From NCBI RefSeq assembly GCF_900215205.1, contig NZ_OBDY01000037.1:39687-103686 (forward strand): a DNA stretch of 64,000 bases. Direction: 5' to 3'. Position numbers and translations under genes: made by a program. Below, piece after piece: positions 41,816-50,887 of this stretch (positions within the stretch are counted from its first letter, which is position 1; every line of letters starts with the position of its first letter). The DNA is from Paractinoplanes atraurantiacus. GTDB taxonomy: Bacteria > Actinomycetota > Actinomycetes > Mycobacteriales > Micromonosporaceae. A model generated the notes under the pieces. The model searched no databases, had not been told where the DNA came from, and was given only the letters and a program-made list of their open reading frames with translations.

Positions 41816-43179
41816 CGGGACTCCTTGCTGGAAAGGGCGCGGCGGACGGCGTCGCGCCAGGCGGAACGGGATGCCGTGGCGTCACCGGAGGGAACGAACT
41901 CGTCGTAGGTGACGGCCGGGGTCAGGCCACCGGCCAGAGAGGCGGCGCCGAGGGCGGACAGGGAGGAGGTGCGGGCACGCTTGACGGGTACGCCGAGCAG
42001 GTCGGCCTGGATCCGCATGAGCACGTCGTTGCCGCTGGCGCCGCCGTCGGCCAGGACACGGGAGGCGCCGCCCATGGCGTCGACCACGTCGGCCACCTGG
42101 TGGGCGATGGACTCGACGGCGGCCCGGGCCAGCTGCGGCGGGCGGGTGCCCAGGGTGAGGCCGCTGATCAGGCCGACGGCGGTGTCGTCCCACCAGGGCG
42201 CGGCCAGCCCGCCGAACCCGGGCACGAGAAAGACGCCGTCACTCTCCGCCGTCGCCGCCATCTGCCCGATCTGCTCGGGCGAGAGGGACAGGAACGACGC
42301 CAGCCACGCGACGGTGGCTCCCGACGACCGGATGTTGCCCTCGGCCGCCAGCCGGTCGTTCCAGGCCACCGTGAGGCAGACGTCGCCGGAGGCCGGCGCG
42401 CCGAGGCGCATCACCGACGAGCCGGTTCCGTAGGTGACCTTCACCCCGTCGTCGGCCTCGGAACCGTGCGCGTAGAGGGCCGCGTGCGAGTCGCCGAGCA
42501 CGGCGGTGATCGGGAGGCCGGCCAGCACTCCCCCGCGCTCGCCGATCCGGCCCAGCTCCCCCTGCGACGGCGTGATCTCCGGTAGCGCTGTCGACGGGAT
42601 TCCGAAGAGGCCGAGGAGCTCGGGGCTCCAATTCTGCGAGCGGACATCCAGCAACTGGGTCCGCGAGGCGTTGCCGACCTCGATCTGGTGGGAGCCCGTC
42701 AAGGCGTACAGAAGCCAGGAATCTATCGTGCCGACCAGCGCGCCCGGCGTGCCGTCGAGCAGCCACCGCAGTTTGGCCGCGCTGAACATCGGGTCGAGCG
42801 GCAGCCCGCTGATCGCGCGGATCCGGGCCTCGTCGCCGCGCAGCTTGTCGCAGACGCCGACCGCCCGCTGGTCCTGCCAGCCCAGCACCGGCCCGAGGGG
42901 CGCGCCGGTGTGCCGGTCCCAGATCAGCGCCGACTCGCGCTGGGTGCTGAACCCGACGGCCACCACCGCTGATCGGTCGATCCCCTCCAGGCACGCCGCC
43001 GCCGCGGCCAGGACGCTGTCGAGGATCTCGATCGCGTCCTGCTCGACCCAGCCCGGCCGGGGGTAGCGGATCGGCACCGGCGCCGATCCGCTCGCCACGA
43101 CCTGGCCGTCGGCGGCGGCCAGGAGGCACTTCGTCGAGGAAGTGCCCTGGTCGATCGCGAGGACGAGGCCGTCAGGCAT
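41812..43179 (-). CDS. FGGY-family sugar kinase
   Basis: A 455-residue kinase, short for the family (about 490-520). The N-terminal ATP/phosphate motif is AIDQGTSSTKCLLA; the substrate region has FSTQRESALIWDRHTGAPLG and WQDQRAVGVCDKL; the C-terminal nucleotide site has VLADGGASGNDVLMRIQADL and the hinge SALGAASLAG. Asp in VLGDSHAALYAHGS is the likely catalytic base. Substrates of FGGY kinases are ketopentoses, polyols or tetrulose; in this context D-apulose or a ketopentose is plausible. It overlaps the transketolase C-subunit gene by eight bases. Confidence 0.92.
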   Translation of the reverse strand: MPDGLVLAIDQGTSSTKCLLAAADGQVVASGSAPVPIRYPRPGWVEQDAIEILDSVLAAAAACLEGIDRSAVVAVGFSTQRESALIWDRHTGAPLGPVLGWQDQRAVGVCDKLRGDEARIRAISGLPLDPMFSAAKLRWLLDGTPGALVGTIDSWLLYALTGSHQIEVGNASRTQLLDVRSQNWSPELLGLFGIPSTALPEITPSQGELGRIGERGGVLAGLPITAVLGDSHAALYAHGSEADDGVKVTYGTGSSVMRLGAPASGDVCLTVAWNDRLAAEGNIRSSGATVAWLASFLSLSPEQIGQMAATAESDGVFLVPGFGGLAAPWWDDTAVGLISGLTLGTRPPQLARAAVESIAHQVADVVDAMGGASRVLADGGASGNDVLMRIQADLLGVPVKRARTSSLSALGAASLAGGLTPAVTYDEFVPSGDATASRSAWRDAVRRALSSKESR

Positions 43180-44116
43180 GGGCCAGCTCGACGGCCGCCC
43201 GCCGGATGTCGCCGGCGGTCAGCCCGAAGTGCTCGAGCAGGAACGCGGTGGTGCCGGTGGGGGCGAACTCGCGGTGCACGCCGAGCATGCGCATCGGCAC
43301 CGGGGCCGGCTCGGTGACCACCACGGCGGCCACCGCGGCGCCGAGCCCGCCGGTCGTGGTGGCCTCCTCGGCCGTCACGATCGCCCGGGTCTCGCGGATG
43401 GCCCGCCGGATCGCCTCCTCGTCCAGCGGCGCGATGGTGGACATGTTCAGCACCCGCACCGACACTCCCTCGTCCGCCGCGGCCGAGGCCGCTTCGAGGG
43501 CGCGGGAGACCATCGTTCCGGTCGCCACCACCGTCACGTCGCTCCCGTCGCGCAGCAGCCCGGCCGTGCCGAACTCGAACGAGCCGTCGGTCACCGCGGG
43601 CACCTTGAACCGGCCGACGCGCAGGAAGACCGGCGTGGCCGCGGACGCCGCCCAGCGTACGGCCGATCTTGTCTCGCCCGGATCGGCCGGAACGACGATG
43701 CCGAGCCCGGCGATCGCCCGCAACCAGGACAGATCCTCGATCGAGTGGTGGGTCGGGCCGAGCTCGCCGTACGCCATGCCGGGGCTCATGCCGCACAGGA
43801 CCACGGGCGATTGGCTGTACGCGACGTCGGCCTTGATCTGTTCCAACGCCCGCCCGGTCAGGAACGGCGACGCGCCGCACACGAACGGCACATAGCCGCT
43901 GAGGGCGAGGCCGGCGCCGACGCCGACCATGTCCTGCTCGGCGATGCCGACGTTGATCAGCCGGTCGGGGAACTCCTTCTGGAACCCGACGAGATTGCTG
44001 GAACCCACCGAGTCGTTGCAGACCGCCACGATCCGCTCGTCCTCACGGGCCAGCGCGATCAGCTCCTCGGCGAAAGCCACCCGGCAGTCGAAGACCTCCT
44101 GCGTGGGGGCGCTCAT
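43172..44116 (-). CDS. transketolase, C-terminal subunit
   Basis: A 314-residue subunit containing the pyrimidine-binding domain (AEELIALAREDERIVAVCND, FPDRLINVGIAEQDMVGVGA; Glu in AEQDM activates the thiamine cofactor) and the C-terminal transketolase domain (VVATGTMVSRALEAASAAAD, NMSTIAPLDEEAIRRA). Split transketolases of this type work with an N-terminal subunit, which is encoded directly upstream with an ATGA overlap. Split forms are used in dedicated sugar pathways such as D-apulose-4-phosphate cleavage, and in sulfosugar breakdown. Confidence 0.93.
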   Translation of the reverse strand: MSAPTQEVFDCRVAFAEELIALAREDERIVAVCNDSVGSSNLVGFQKEFPDRLINVGIAEQDMVGVGAGLALSGYVPFVCGASPFLTGRALEQIKADVAYSQSPVVLCGMSPGMAYGELGPTHHSIEDLSWLRAIAGLGIVVPADPGETRSAVRWAASAATPVFLRVGRFKVPAVTDGSFEFGTAGLLRDGSDVTVVATGTMVSRALEAASAAADEGVSVRVLNMSTIAPLDEEAIRRAIRETRAIVTAEEATTTGGLGAAVAAVVVTEPAPVPMRMLGVHREFAPTGTTAFLLEHFGLTAGDIRRAAVELAHA

Positions 44117-44994
44117 CGGGCCAGCTCCACGGCCGCGGCCTCGATCTGCGCGGCGCTGGGCACCTTGTGGTGCCACTCGACGCGGTCCTCCATGAACGAA
44201 ACGCCTCTTCCCTTGGTCGTGTTGGCGATGACGCACAGCGGGCGCTCGCCGCGGGGCGCGGTGAAGACCTCCAGCAGAGCCAGGTGATCGTGCCCGTCGA
44301 CCTCGGCGACGTCCCACCCGAAGGCTTTCCATTTCGCGTCGAGCGGGTCGAGCCCGTTGGTCTCCTCGGTGCGGGCGCCCTGCTGGAGGCGGTTGCGGTC
44401 GACGACCGCGGTGAGGTTGGCCAGGCGGCGGTGCCCGGCCGTCATCGCGGCCTCCCAGTTGCTGCCCTCCTGCAGCTCGCCGTCGCCCAGCACCACGTAG
44501 ACGTGCCGGGACGAGGAGGCGAGCCGGGCGGCCACGGCCATGCCGACGGAGACCGGCAGGCCGTGGCCGAGCGGGCCGGTGTTGGTCTCCACCCCGGGCA
44601 CCTTGACCCGGTTGGGGTGGCCGTTGAGGGCCGAGAGTGGGCCGGCGAACGTGTCCAGCTCGGCCGCCGGGAAGAACCCGGCCGCCGCCAGGGTCGCGTA
44701 CAGGGCGCCGGCCGTGTGGCCCTTGCTCAGCACGAACCGGTCACGGTCGGCCCACTCCGGCTTCTCCGGGTCGACCCGCAGGACGGCGAAGAACAGGGTG
44801 GTCAGGATGTCGAGGACCGACATGTCGCCGCCCACGTGCCCCAGGCCGGCTCGGCCGATCATCTGGAGGTCGGTGGTGCGGGACTGGTTGGCGCGCTGCC
44901 GCAGCATCTCGCGGCGCCGCTGCGGTGCGGCGCCGGCGAAGTCCTGCCGGAATCGATGCCAGGCGGCGGCGGCCGTGGGGTCGGCGACCAGCAT
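44113..44994 (-). CDS. transketolase, N-terminal (thiamine diphosphate) subunit
   Basis: A 293-residue subunit. The thiamine diphosphate/Mg motif is GDGELQEGSNWEAAMTAGHR followed by ANLTAVVDRNRLQ, and GHVGGDMSVLDILTTLFFAV, FVLSKGHTAGALYATLAAAG and ETNTGPLGHGLPVSVGMA are the usual substrate and cofactor loops. The protein starts MLVADPTAAAAWHRFRQD; the substrate-binding protein gene is 35 bases downstream of its start on the other side. It must pair with the C-terminal subunit encoded next. No other transketolase is in the window. Confidence 0.93.
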   Translation of the reverse strand: MLVADPTAAAAWHRFRQDFAGAAPQRRREMLRQRANQSRTTDLQMIGRAGLGHVGGDMSVLDILTTLFFAVLRVDPEKPEWADRDRFVLSKGHTAGALYATLAAAGFFPAAELDTFAGPLSALNGHPNRVKVPGVETNTGPLGHGLPVSVGMAVAARLASSSRHVYVVLGDGELQEGSNWEAAMTAGHRRLANLTAVVDRNRLQQGARTEETNGLDPLDAKWKAFGWDVAEVDGHDHLALLEVFTAPRGERPLCVIANTTKGRGVSFMEDRVEWHHKVPSAAQIEAAAVELAR

Positions 44995-45029
44995 GGGTGT
45001 CCTCGTTTCTTTCCTTGTTGCGGGGAGCG

Positions 45030-46013
45030 TCAGGAGCCGGCGACCGCGAAGTTGGTGACCGACTTCGCGTTGTCGGGATTGACCAGCACGCAGTCGATGG
45101 ACTGCTTCTCGGGCTGGCTGGCCTTGCCCGTCTTGATGTATTCGTCGGCCTGGGTCACGGCCATCTCGGCGATCTTGCTGGCCGGCTGGAGCACGGTGGC
45201 CTTGATGCCGTCCTTGAGGATCGAGTTGACGACGTCCGGGCTGCCGTCGAAGCCGACGACGACGATGTCCTTCTTCGCGGCCTGGACCGCCGCGTACGCA
45301 CCGAGGGCCATGGTGTCGTTGCCGGCGATGATGCCCTTGATGTTCGGGTGGGCCTGCAGGATCGTCTGCGTCTTCTGCAACGCCTCGGCCTGGTCCCAGT
45401 TCGCGGTCTGCTGGGCGACCATCTTCAGGTCCGGGTACTGGTCGAGGATGCCGTGGTAGCCCTGCGAGCGGACGCCGGCGTTGGTGTCGGTGGGCTTGCC
45501 GGTGAGCTCGGCGTACTCGCCCTTGTTGCCCATCAGCTTGGCGAACTCCTGGCCGCCGAGACCGGCGCCCTGCGCGTTGTTCGAGACGATCTGGGCGACC
45601 GCGACGCCGGTCTTGTTGATCTCACGGTCGATCAGAAAGGTCGGGATGTTGGCGTCCTTGGCCCGCTGGATGGCGGTGACCGAGGCGTCGGCGCCGGCGT
45701 TGTCGAGGATGATGGCGGCGGCCTTGCGGGAGATCGCGGTGTCGATCTCCTGGCTCTGCTTGGTCGGGTCGTCGTCGTGGCTGAGCACCAAGGTCTCGTA
45801 TCCGAGCTTCTTGGCCTGGGCGTCGGCCGCGTCCTGCTCGGCCTTGAAGAAGACGTTGTCGGGCGACGGGGTGATGATGACGATCAGCTTCGAGGCGGCC
45901 GGGGTCTGGCCACCGCCGCTGCTGCCGGAGTCGTCGGAGTCGCCGCCGCCGCAGGCGGTGAGGGCGAGCAGGGCGGCGACGCCGATCGGGAGTATGGCGC
46001 GGCGAATTCTCAT
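45030..46013 (-). CDS. sugar ABC transporter substrate-binding lipoprotein
   Basis: A 327-residue lipoprotein (AAAGGATCC ribosome site; lipobox LTAC after AALLALTAC). The mature part is a type-1 periplasmic binding fold of the ribose/xylose class: IITPSPDNVFFKAEQDAADA, AAAIILDNAGADASVTAIQR, IPTFLIDREINKTGVAVAQI, IKGIIAGNDTMALGAYAAVQ and VVVGFDGSPDVVNSILKDG. The ligand should be a pyranose or furanose monosaccharide. It lies between the permease and transketolase genes of the operon, with short gaps on both sides. Confidence 0.93.
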   Translation of the reverse strand: MRIRRAILPIGVAALLALTACGGGDSDDSGSSGGGQTPAASKLIVIITPSPDNVFFKAEQDAADAQAKKLGYETLVLSHDDDPTKQSQEIDTAISRKAAAIILDNAGADASVTAIQRAKDANIPTFLIDREINKTGVAVAQIVSNNAQGAGLGGQEFAKLMGNKGEYAELTGKPTDTNAGVRSQGYHGILDQYPDLKMVAQQTANWDQAEALQKTQTILQAHPNIKGIIAGNDTMALGAYAAVQAAKKDIVVVGFDGSPDVVNSILKDGIKATVLQPASKIAEMAVTQADEYIKTGKASQPEKQSIDCVLVNPDNAKSVTNFAVAGS

Positions 46014-46024
46014 GGCGGATCCTT

Positions 46025-47107
46025 TCAGGCGGTTCGTTTGCTCAGGGAGGACTGGAGTCGTTGCTGGGCCTGCTCGGTGACGACCGCGAAGACGATCACG
46101 GCGCCCTTCACCACGGACTGCCAGAAGGTGGAGACGCCGATGAGGACCAGGCCGTCGCTGAGGAAGCCGATGACGAAAGCACCCATGACGGTGCCGACGA
46201 TGGTGCCGCGGCCACCGGCCAGGGCGGTGCCGCCCAGGACGGCGGCGGCGATCGCGTTCAGCTCGTAGGTGGTGGCGGTGTCGGGATAGGCGGCGCCCAG
46301 CTCCGAGGTGAGCAGCAGGCCGGCCAGCGCCGCGCAGGCGCCGGAGATGACGTACACGGCAATCTTGATGCGGTTGACCCTGATGCCGGAGAGCACGGCC
46401 GCCCGCTCGTTGCCGCCGACCGCGTAGACCCGGCGGCCGAACGGGGTCTTGGTGGTGACCACGATGGCCGCGGCGGCGACCACGATCATGATCCAGACGG
46501 CGACCGGGATGCCGAGCCAGCTGTCCACGCCGATGAGGTGGAAGCCCTGGTTGCCGCGGGCGGGCGTGCCGGCCAGGTCGGGAAAGGTGCCGCCGTCGCT
46601 GATCAGCTGGGCCACGCCGCGGGCCACGTAGAGCATGCCGAGGGTGGCGATGAACGGCGCCACTCGGAAGCGGGTGACCAGCACGCCGTTGACCGCACCG
46701 ACCAGCGCGCCGACCACGATGCCGATCAGGATGACGACCGCGACCGAGAAGAAGAGGTGGCCGCCGGGCACGGCCAGGCCGGTGAAGAGCAGGCCGCCGC
46801 AGACCATGCTGGCCAGGCCGGCGATCGAGCCCACGGACAGGTCGATGCCGCCGGTCAGGATGACGAAGGTGACGCCGATGGCGAGGATCGCGTTGATGGC
46901 CACGTGCTTGGTCATCAGGATCAGGTTGCTCTGCGTCAGGTATTCCGACGAGATCGCGCTGAAGATGACGACCAGGACGACCAGGACCACGAGGGTACGG
47001 CCGCGCAGCAGCCACAGTGCGGCCTTGGCCAGCGCCCGGTTGCCCTCCGGGTTCGGCTCGGGCGGCGCCGCCGGGCTCTTCGGCGGGGCCACGTGGGTGT
47101 CGGTCAT
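46025..47107 (-). CDS. sugar ABC transporter permease (RbsC type)
   Basis: A 360-residue integral membrane protein (BPD_transp_2 family) with about nine or ten helices. The family region LGGTALAGGRGTIVGTVMGA (permease-ATPase contact) and LTGGIDLSVGSIAGLASMVC are clear, and the N-terminus has a 35-residue Pro-rich tail. It probably forms a homodimer with the RbsA-type ATPase, whose gene it overlaps by four bases. Confidence 0.94.
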   Translation of the reverse strand: MTDTHVAPPKSPAAPPEPNPEGNRALAKAALWLLRGRTLVVLVVLVVIFSAISSEYLTQSNLILMTKHVAINAILAIGVTFVILTGGIDLSVGSIAGLASMVCGGLLFTGLAVPGGHLFFSVAVVILIGIVVGALVGAVNGVLVTRFRVAPFIATLGMLYVARGVAQLISDGGTFPDLAGTPARGNQGFHLIGVDSWLGIPVAVWIMIVVAAAAIVVTTKTPFGRRVYAVGGNERAAVLSGIRVNRIKIAVYVISGACAALAGLLLTSELGAAYPDTATTYELNAIAAAVLGGTALAGGRGTIVGTVMGAFVIGFLSDGLVLIGVSTFWQSVVKGAVIVFAVVTEQAQQRLQSSLSKRTA

Positions 47108-48618
47108 GAGCCAGCCTCCAGGACGCTGTCGGATGCGGAAGCCGTCACCAGGGCTTCTTCGGTTACGTCGGCCGAGCTGAACTCGGCCGTGATGCGGCCG
47201 CGGGCCATGACCAGCGCCCGATCGGCCATGGCGATCACCTCGGCCAGCTCCGAGGAGATGAACAGGACACCGAAGCCCTGCGCGGCCAGGTCGGCCATGA
47301 GCGCGGCGATCTGCGCCTTGGCGCCGACGTCGATGCCGCGGGTGGGCTCGTCGAGCAGCAGCACCACCGGCTCGGTGAGCAGCGCCCGGGCGAGCACGAC
47401 CTTCTGCTGGTTGCCGCCGCTGAGCGAGGTGACCAGCACGGCCAGACCGGGGATCTTGATGGCCAGCTCGCCCACCTTGCTCCTGGCTGTGCGCTGCTCG
47501 GCCCCGCCGTCGAGCAGGCCGCCGCGGGTCATCCGGCCGACGGTGGCCAGCAGGATGTTGTCGCGCACGGACATGCTCTGCACCAGGCCGTCACGCTGGC
47601 GGTCCTCGGGCACGAGCGCGAGCCCGGCCGCCATCCGGGCCTGGACGGTGCCCTTCGGCTCGGCCTGGTTCTTGATCAGGACCTCACCGGTGGCCGCCTT
47701 GCGCATGCCCATCAGGGTCTCGACGAGCTCGGTGCGGCCCGCGCCCATCAGCCCGTAGATGCCGACCACCTCGCCGGCGCGGACGGTCAGCGACACGTCG
47801 TCGACGAGCGGGCGCGCCGGGCCGGGCACGGTCAGGCCCCGTACCTGAAGAAGAATCTCGCCGACCGGCGAGCTGTTGCGGACGTAGAGCGAGTCGGGGT
47901 CGCGGCCGACCATCTCCCGGACGATCCAGGCGGTGTCGGTCCGGCTCATCGACTCGTGGGCGACCAGGCTGCCGTCGCGGAAGACGGTGACCCAGTCACC
48001 GATGCGGCGGAACTCGTCGAGCTTGTGCGAGATGTAGATGACGGTGACGTCGTGCTCGCGCAGGTCGGCCATCACCTCGAAGAGCACGTCGACCTCGTGG
48101 TTGGACAACGCGCTGGTCGGCTCGTCCATGATGAGCACCCGGACGTCCTCCAACAGCGCCCGGCCGATCTCGACGAGCTGCTGCTGGCCGATCGGAAGGT
48201 CACCCACGGGTGTGTTCGGGTCGAGGTCCTGTCCGAGCCGTTTCAGGACTTCGGCCGTACGGCGACGCTGGCTCGCGCTGTCGACGAAACGCTTGCCCCG
48301 GCGCAGCTCCCGGCCGGCGAACATGTTCTCGGCGATCGAGAGGTTCGGGAACAGGCTCAGCTCCTGGTGGATGATGCCGATCCCCCGGGCCTGGGCGTCG
48401 CGCGGGCTGCCCAGGTGCACCGGCTCGCCGTCGAGCAGGATCTCGCCCGAGGTCGGCTGCTCCGAGCCGGACAGGATCTTCATGAGCGTCGACTTGCCGG
48501 CGCCGTTCTCACCGACCAGCACGTTGACCTTGCCCCGGTACGCGGTGAAGGTGACGTCCTTGAGCGCGCGCACGCCGCCGTAGTTCTTGCTGATGTGGTG
48601 GGCCTCGAGGATCTCCAT
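47104..48618 (-). CDS. sugar ABC transporter ATPase (RbsA type, duplicated)
   Basis: A 504-residue protein with two ABC modules. Module 1: Walker A GENGAGKSTLMKIL, signature-like LPIGQQQLVEIGRALLEDVR, Walker B LIMDEPTSAL. Module 2 has the degenerate Walker A seen in RbsA/XylG (GLMGAGRTELVE), signature LSGGNQQKVVLARALLT and Walker B LLLDEPTRGIDV. One protein therefore energises the permease dimer. It shares one base with the DUF2291 gene (TGATG) and four with the permease gene, so all are one operon. Confidence 0.94.
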   Translation of the reverse strand: MEILEAHHISKNYGGVRALKDVTFTAYRGKVNVLVGENGAGKSTLMKILSGSEQPTSGEILLDGEPVHLGSPRDAQARGIGIIHQELSLFPNLSIAENMFAGRELRRGKRFVDSASQRRRTAEVLKRLGQDLDPNTPVGDLPIGQQQLVEIGRALLEDVRVLIMDEPTSALSNHEVDVLFEVMADLREHDVTVIYISHKLDEFRRIGDWVTVFRDGSLVAHESMSRTDTAWIVREMVGRDPDSLYVRNSSPVGEILLQVRGLTVPGPARPLVDDVSLTVRAGEVVGIYGLMGAGRTELVETLMGMRKAATGEVLIKNQAEPKGTVQARMAAGLALVPEDRQRDGLVQSMSVRDNILLATVGRMTRGGLLDGGAEQRTARSKVGELAIKIPGLAVLVTSLSGGNQQKVVLARALLTEPVVLLLDEPTRGIDVGAKAQIAALMADLAAQGFGVLFISSELAEVIAMADRALVMARGRITAEFSSADVTEEALVTASASDSVLEAGS

Positions 48619-49256
48619 CAGCCCACCTGGAGCTCGGTCGGCACGAGGAAGATGCCGCCGCCGGGCAGCCCCGAGAAGGCGCCGTAGAAGCTGACCTTCT
48701 GACCCTCCTGGAGGTCGGCCTTGGCCACGACGTCGGTCTTGACCCGGTTGTTGATCTCGTTGGCGACGTTCGCGTATTCGATCTGGTTGGTGAAGTCGCC
48801 GAACGAGATGAAGCCGACCGCGTCGCGGATCGCGGTGCCGGCGATGACCGGGCCGGTGGCGATGGTGACGGTCAGCGGCTTGCCGCCGGCCCGCGGCACC
48901 TCGACGGTCACCGGGCCGGTCGGCACCGACTTGTCGACCTTCGTGACCGTGCCGGCGCCCTTGACCATGTACGCGTACGGGCTACCCGTTCCGGCCTGGT
49001 GTCCGTACTGCTCGCCCGCGGCCTTGGGGTCCTTCTCGATCGCGGCGGCGACCGTCGTGACGTCGACCGCCTTGTCGTGCACGGTCGACACGATCTTGGA
49101 CCAATTCTCGTCCACGTAGGACTTCGCGTCGGCGGCCTTCTCGCCGGTCGCGGCCTGACCGTCCTTCTCGTAGACGAAAACGCCGGGGACCTTGGAGCAG
49201 GCGGCGAGCGCGGCCATCAGCAGCAGAGCGGCCGCCAAACGAGGGAACACCTTCAT
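48618..49256 (-). CDS. DUF2291 lipoprotein, first gene of sugar operon
   Basis: A 212-residue lipoprotein with lipobox LAAC (LLMAALAACSKVPG). The mature part (DENWSKIVSTVHDKAVDVTT, VIAGTAIRDAVGFISFGDFT, NQIEYANVANEINNRVK) matches DUF2291, a family found almost only next to RbsABC-type sugar transporters; its role in uptake is unknown. A TGAAT-N4-ATTCA palindrome ends two bases before its start codon, so there is no room for a normal ribosome site and the mRNA may be leaderless or start with another codon. Confidence 0.88.
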   Translation of the reverse strand: MKVFPRLAAALLLMAALAACSKVPGVFVYEKDGQAATGEKAADAKSYVDENWSKIVSTVHDKAVDVTTVAAAIEKDPKAAGEQYGHQAGTGSPYAYMVKGAGTVTKVDKSVPTGPVTVEVPRAGGKPLTVTIATGPVIAGTAIRDAVGFISFGDFTNQIEYANVANEINNRVKTDVVAKADLQEGQKVSFYGAFSGLPGGGIFLVPTELQVG

Positions 49257-49258
49257 GC

Positions 49259-49272
49259 TGAATATCCATTCA
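49259..49272. promoter_or_regulatory. operator TGAAT-N4-ATTCA, site 1
   Basis: TGAATATCCATTCA is a perfect inverted repeat directly before the DUF2291 gene that begins the sugar operon. On the minus strand it differs in one base from the site at the SorC regulator start, which supports a shared regulator. Confidence 0.8.
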
Positions 49273-49390
49273 TAGGCGATTGGCCATGCGCCTACTGTGA
49301 ACGCTGGATGTCGCGGATGTCAATGGGTCGGTGCCCTTGACTCCTCGGTCACGGCCTCATTACGGTGCGAACGCGGTACCGATGCACTTG

Positions 49391-49404
49391 TGAATTTCTA
49401 TTCA
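49391..49404. promoter_or_regulatory. operator TGAAT-N4-ATTCA, site 2
   Basis: TGAATTTCTATTCA, with the same outer half-sites as site 1, lies 12 bases before the start of the second Sde182-like gene. Confidence 0.78.
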
Positions 49405-49416
49405 TCTGGAGTGCGT

Positions 49417-50862
49417 ATGAGAGCTCGTCTTCTGATCGCCGCGGCGCTGGTAGCGGCCCTACCTCTGTCCTTTTCGGGCCCCGCTCAGGCTCATCAATCG
49501 GACAAACCCCGCATCATCGTTTCGCAGGACGGCGAGGTGGACGACATGGACTCGTTCATCCGCTTCCTGTATTACGCCAACGAGTTCGACATCGAGGGCA
49601 TCGTCTACTCGAGCTCGCGCTACCACTGGGCCGGCGACGGAGCGACCGTCGCGCCCTACCGGTGGACCGGCACCGCATGGGTCAACGAGTACATCGACCT
49701 CTACGCGAAGCTCTACCCCAACCTGCGGCGGCACGCGTCCGGATACCCCACGCCGGCCAAGCTGCGGTCGCTGTACAAAATCGGAAACGTCTCCAACGTC
49801 AGCGAGATGTCGCAGGTCACCGAGGGCTCGCGGCTCATCGAGCAGCGGATCCTGGCCGACGAGCCCGGGCCGCTCTACATCCAGTCCTGGGGCGGCCTGA
49901 ACACCACCGCACGGGCGCTCAAGTCCATCCAGGAGAAATATCAGGGCTCGTCCCGCTGGCCGGCTCTTCAGCGCAAGATCAGCGAGAAGGTGGTCATCTA
50001 CAACATCCTCAACCAGGACGCGACGCTCGACGACTACATCAAGCCGAACTGGCCCGACCTGAAGATCGTGGACAACCAGAGCCAGTTCTGGAGCTTCGCC
50101 TACCTCTGGACGCGGCAGGTGCCGGCCTCCCTGCAGTACGCGCTGAAGGCGCCGTACATGGAGGAGAACTTCCTTACCGGGCACGGCAAGCTACTCGAGC
50201 GGTACCGGACCTACCGCGACGGCAAGCCGACGCCGGGCGACGACGAGAACAACCGCTGGCGGCCTGATCAAAATCTGACGTACGCCGTTCACGACTTCAT
50301 CTCCGAGGGCGACTCGCCCTCGTTCCTCTACCTCCTGGACTTCAACGGGCTGCGCTCGTCGGAGGACCCGACCTACGGCGGCTGGGGTGGCCGGTTCGCG
50401 CCGAACGCCTCGGGCTGGATCGACACCTCCGACATCAACCCGGCGACCGAGGCGGCCGACCGGACATATCCGCAGACGCGCTGGGTGGCCGATCTGCAGA
50501 ACGACTTCGCCGCTCGCGCCGACTGGGGCGTCTCCGCTCGCTATCGCGATGCCAACCACAACCCGCGGGCTTCCGTACGGGAGGGCGTTGATCTCCGAGT
50601 CTCCCCCGGCCGCAAGGTCACATTGCACGGGCGCGGATCGGATCCGGACGGCGACCGCCTGTCGTACAGGTGGTGGCAGTACACCGACGCCGACTCTTAC
50701 GCGGGCGCCCTAGATCTTGACATTTCGAACAGATCAAACATTTCCTTCACCGTGCCAGCCGACGCTGTCCACGGTGACACGATCCACCTGATCTTCGAGG
50801 TGACCGACGGCGGCACGCCCGCTTTGAAGCGCTACCAAAGGGTCATCCTGACGGTGCGTTAA
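49417..50862 (+). CDS. secreted Sde182/DUF1593 protein (nucleoside-hydrolase-like), copy 2
   Basis: A 481-residue paralogue of the last gene of the operon, with GGAG ribosome site and a signal peptide (LLIAAALVAALPLSFSGPAQA). The N-terminal part carries the Asp-rich motif RIIVSQDGEVDDMDSFIRFL and FDIEGIVYSSSRYHWAGDG, then YIQSWGGLNTTARALKSIQE. The C-terminal domain ends RWWQYTDADSYAGALDLDIS. The two copies differ enough (roughly half of residues in the aligned segments) to suggest distinct substrates or linkages. It is divergent from the operon and followed 15 bases later by the SorC-type regulator. Confidence 0.88.
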   Translation: MRARLLIAAALVAALPLSFSGPAQAHQSDKPRIIVSQDGEVDDMDSFIRFLYYANEFDIEGIVYSSSRYHWAGDGATVAPYRWTGTAWVNEYIDLYAKLYPNLRRHASGYPTPAKLRSLYKIGNVSNVSEMSQVTEGSRLIEQRILADEPGPLYIQSWGGLNTTARALKSIQEKYQGSSRWPALQRKISEKVVIYNILNQDATLDDYIKPNWPDLKIVDNQSQFWSFAYLWTRQVPASLQYALKAPYMEENFLTGHGKLLERYRTYRDGKPTPGDDENNRWRPDQNLTYAVHDFISEGDSPSFLYLLDFNGLRSSEDPTYGGWGGRFAPNASGWIDTSDINPATEAADRTYPQTRWVADLQNDFAARADWGVSARYRDANHNPRASVREGVDLRVSPGRKVTLHGRGSDPDGDRLSYRWWQYTDADSYAGALDLDISNRSNISFTVPADAVHGDTIHLIFEVTDGGTPALKRYQRVILTVR

Positions 50863-50873
50863 CCGCTTTCGAC

Positions 50874-50887
50874 TGAATGGATATTCT
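50874..50887. promoter_or_regulatory. operator-like TGAAT-N4-ATTC, site 3
   Basis: TGAATGGATATTCT covers the first possible ATG of the regulator gene. The right half-site differs in its last base. Binding here would block transcription or initiation of the regulator itself. Confidence 0.65.

Noticed and set aside
39312..41885. An 857-codon minus frame extending the Sde182-like gene upstream into the isomerase gene
   Set aside because: The signal peptide and ribosome site at 40826 show the true start; the upstream part is an out-of-frame reading of the isomerase gene.
43172..44994. Split transketolase considered as 1-deoxyxylulose-5-phosphate synthase or a sulfosugar pathway pair
   Set aside because: The two-gene split with adjacent FGGY kinase and pentose-type isomerase fits a pentose route better; no sulfosugar markers (sulfolactaldehyde enzymes) are nearby.
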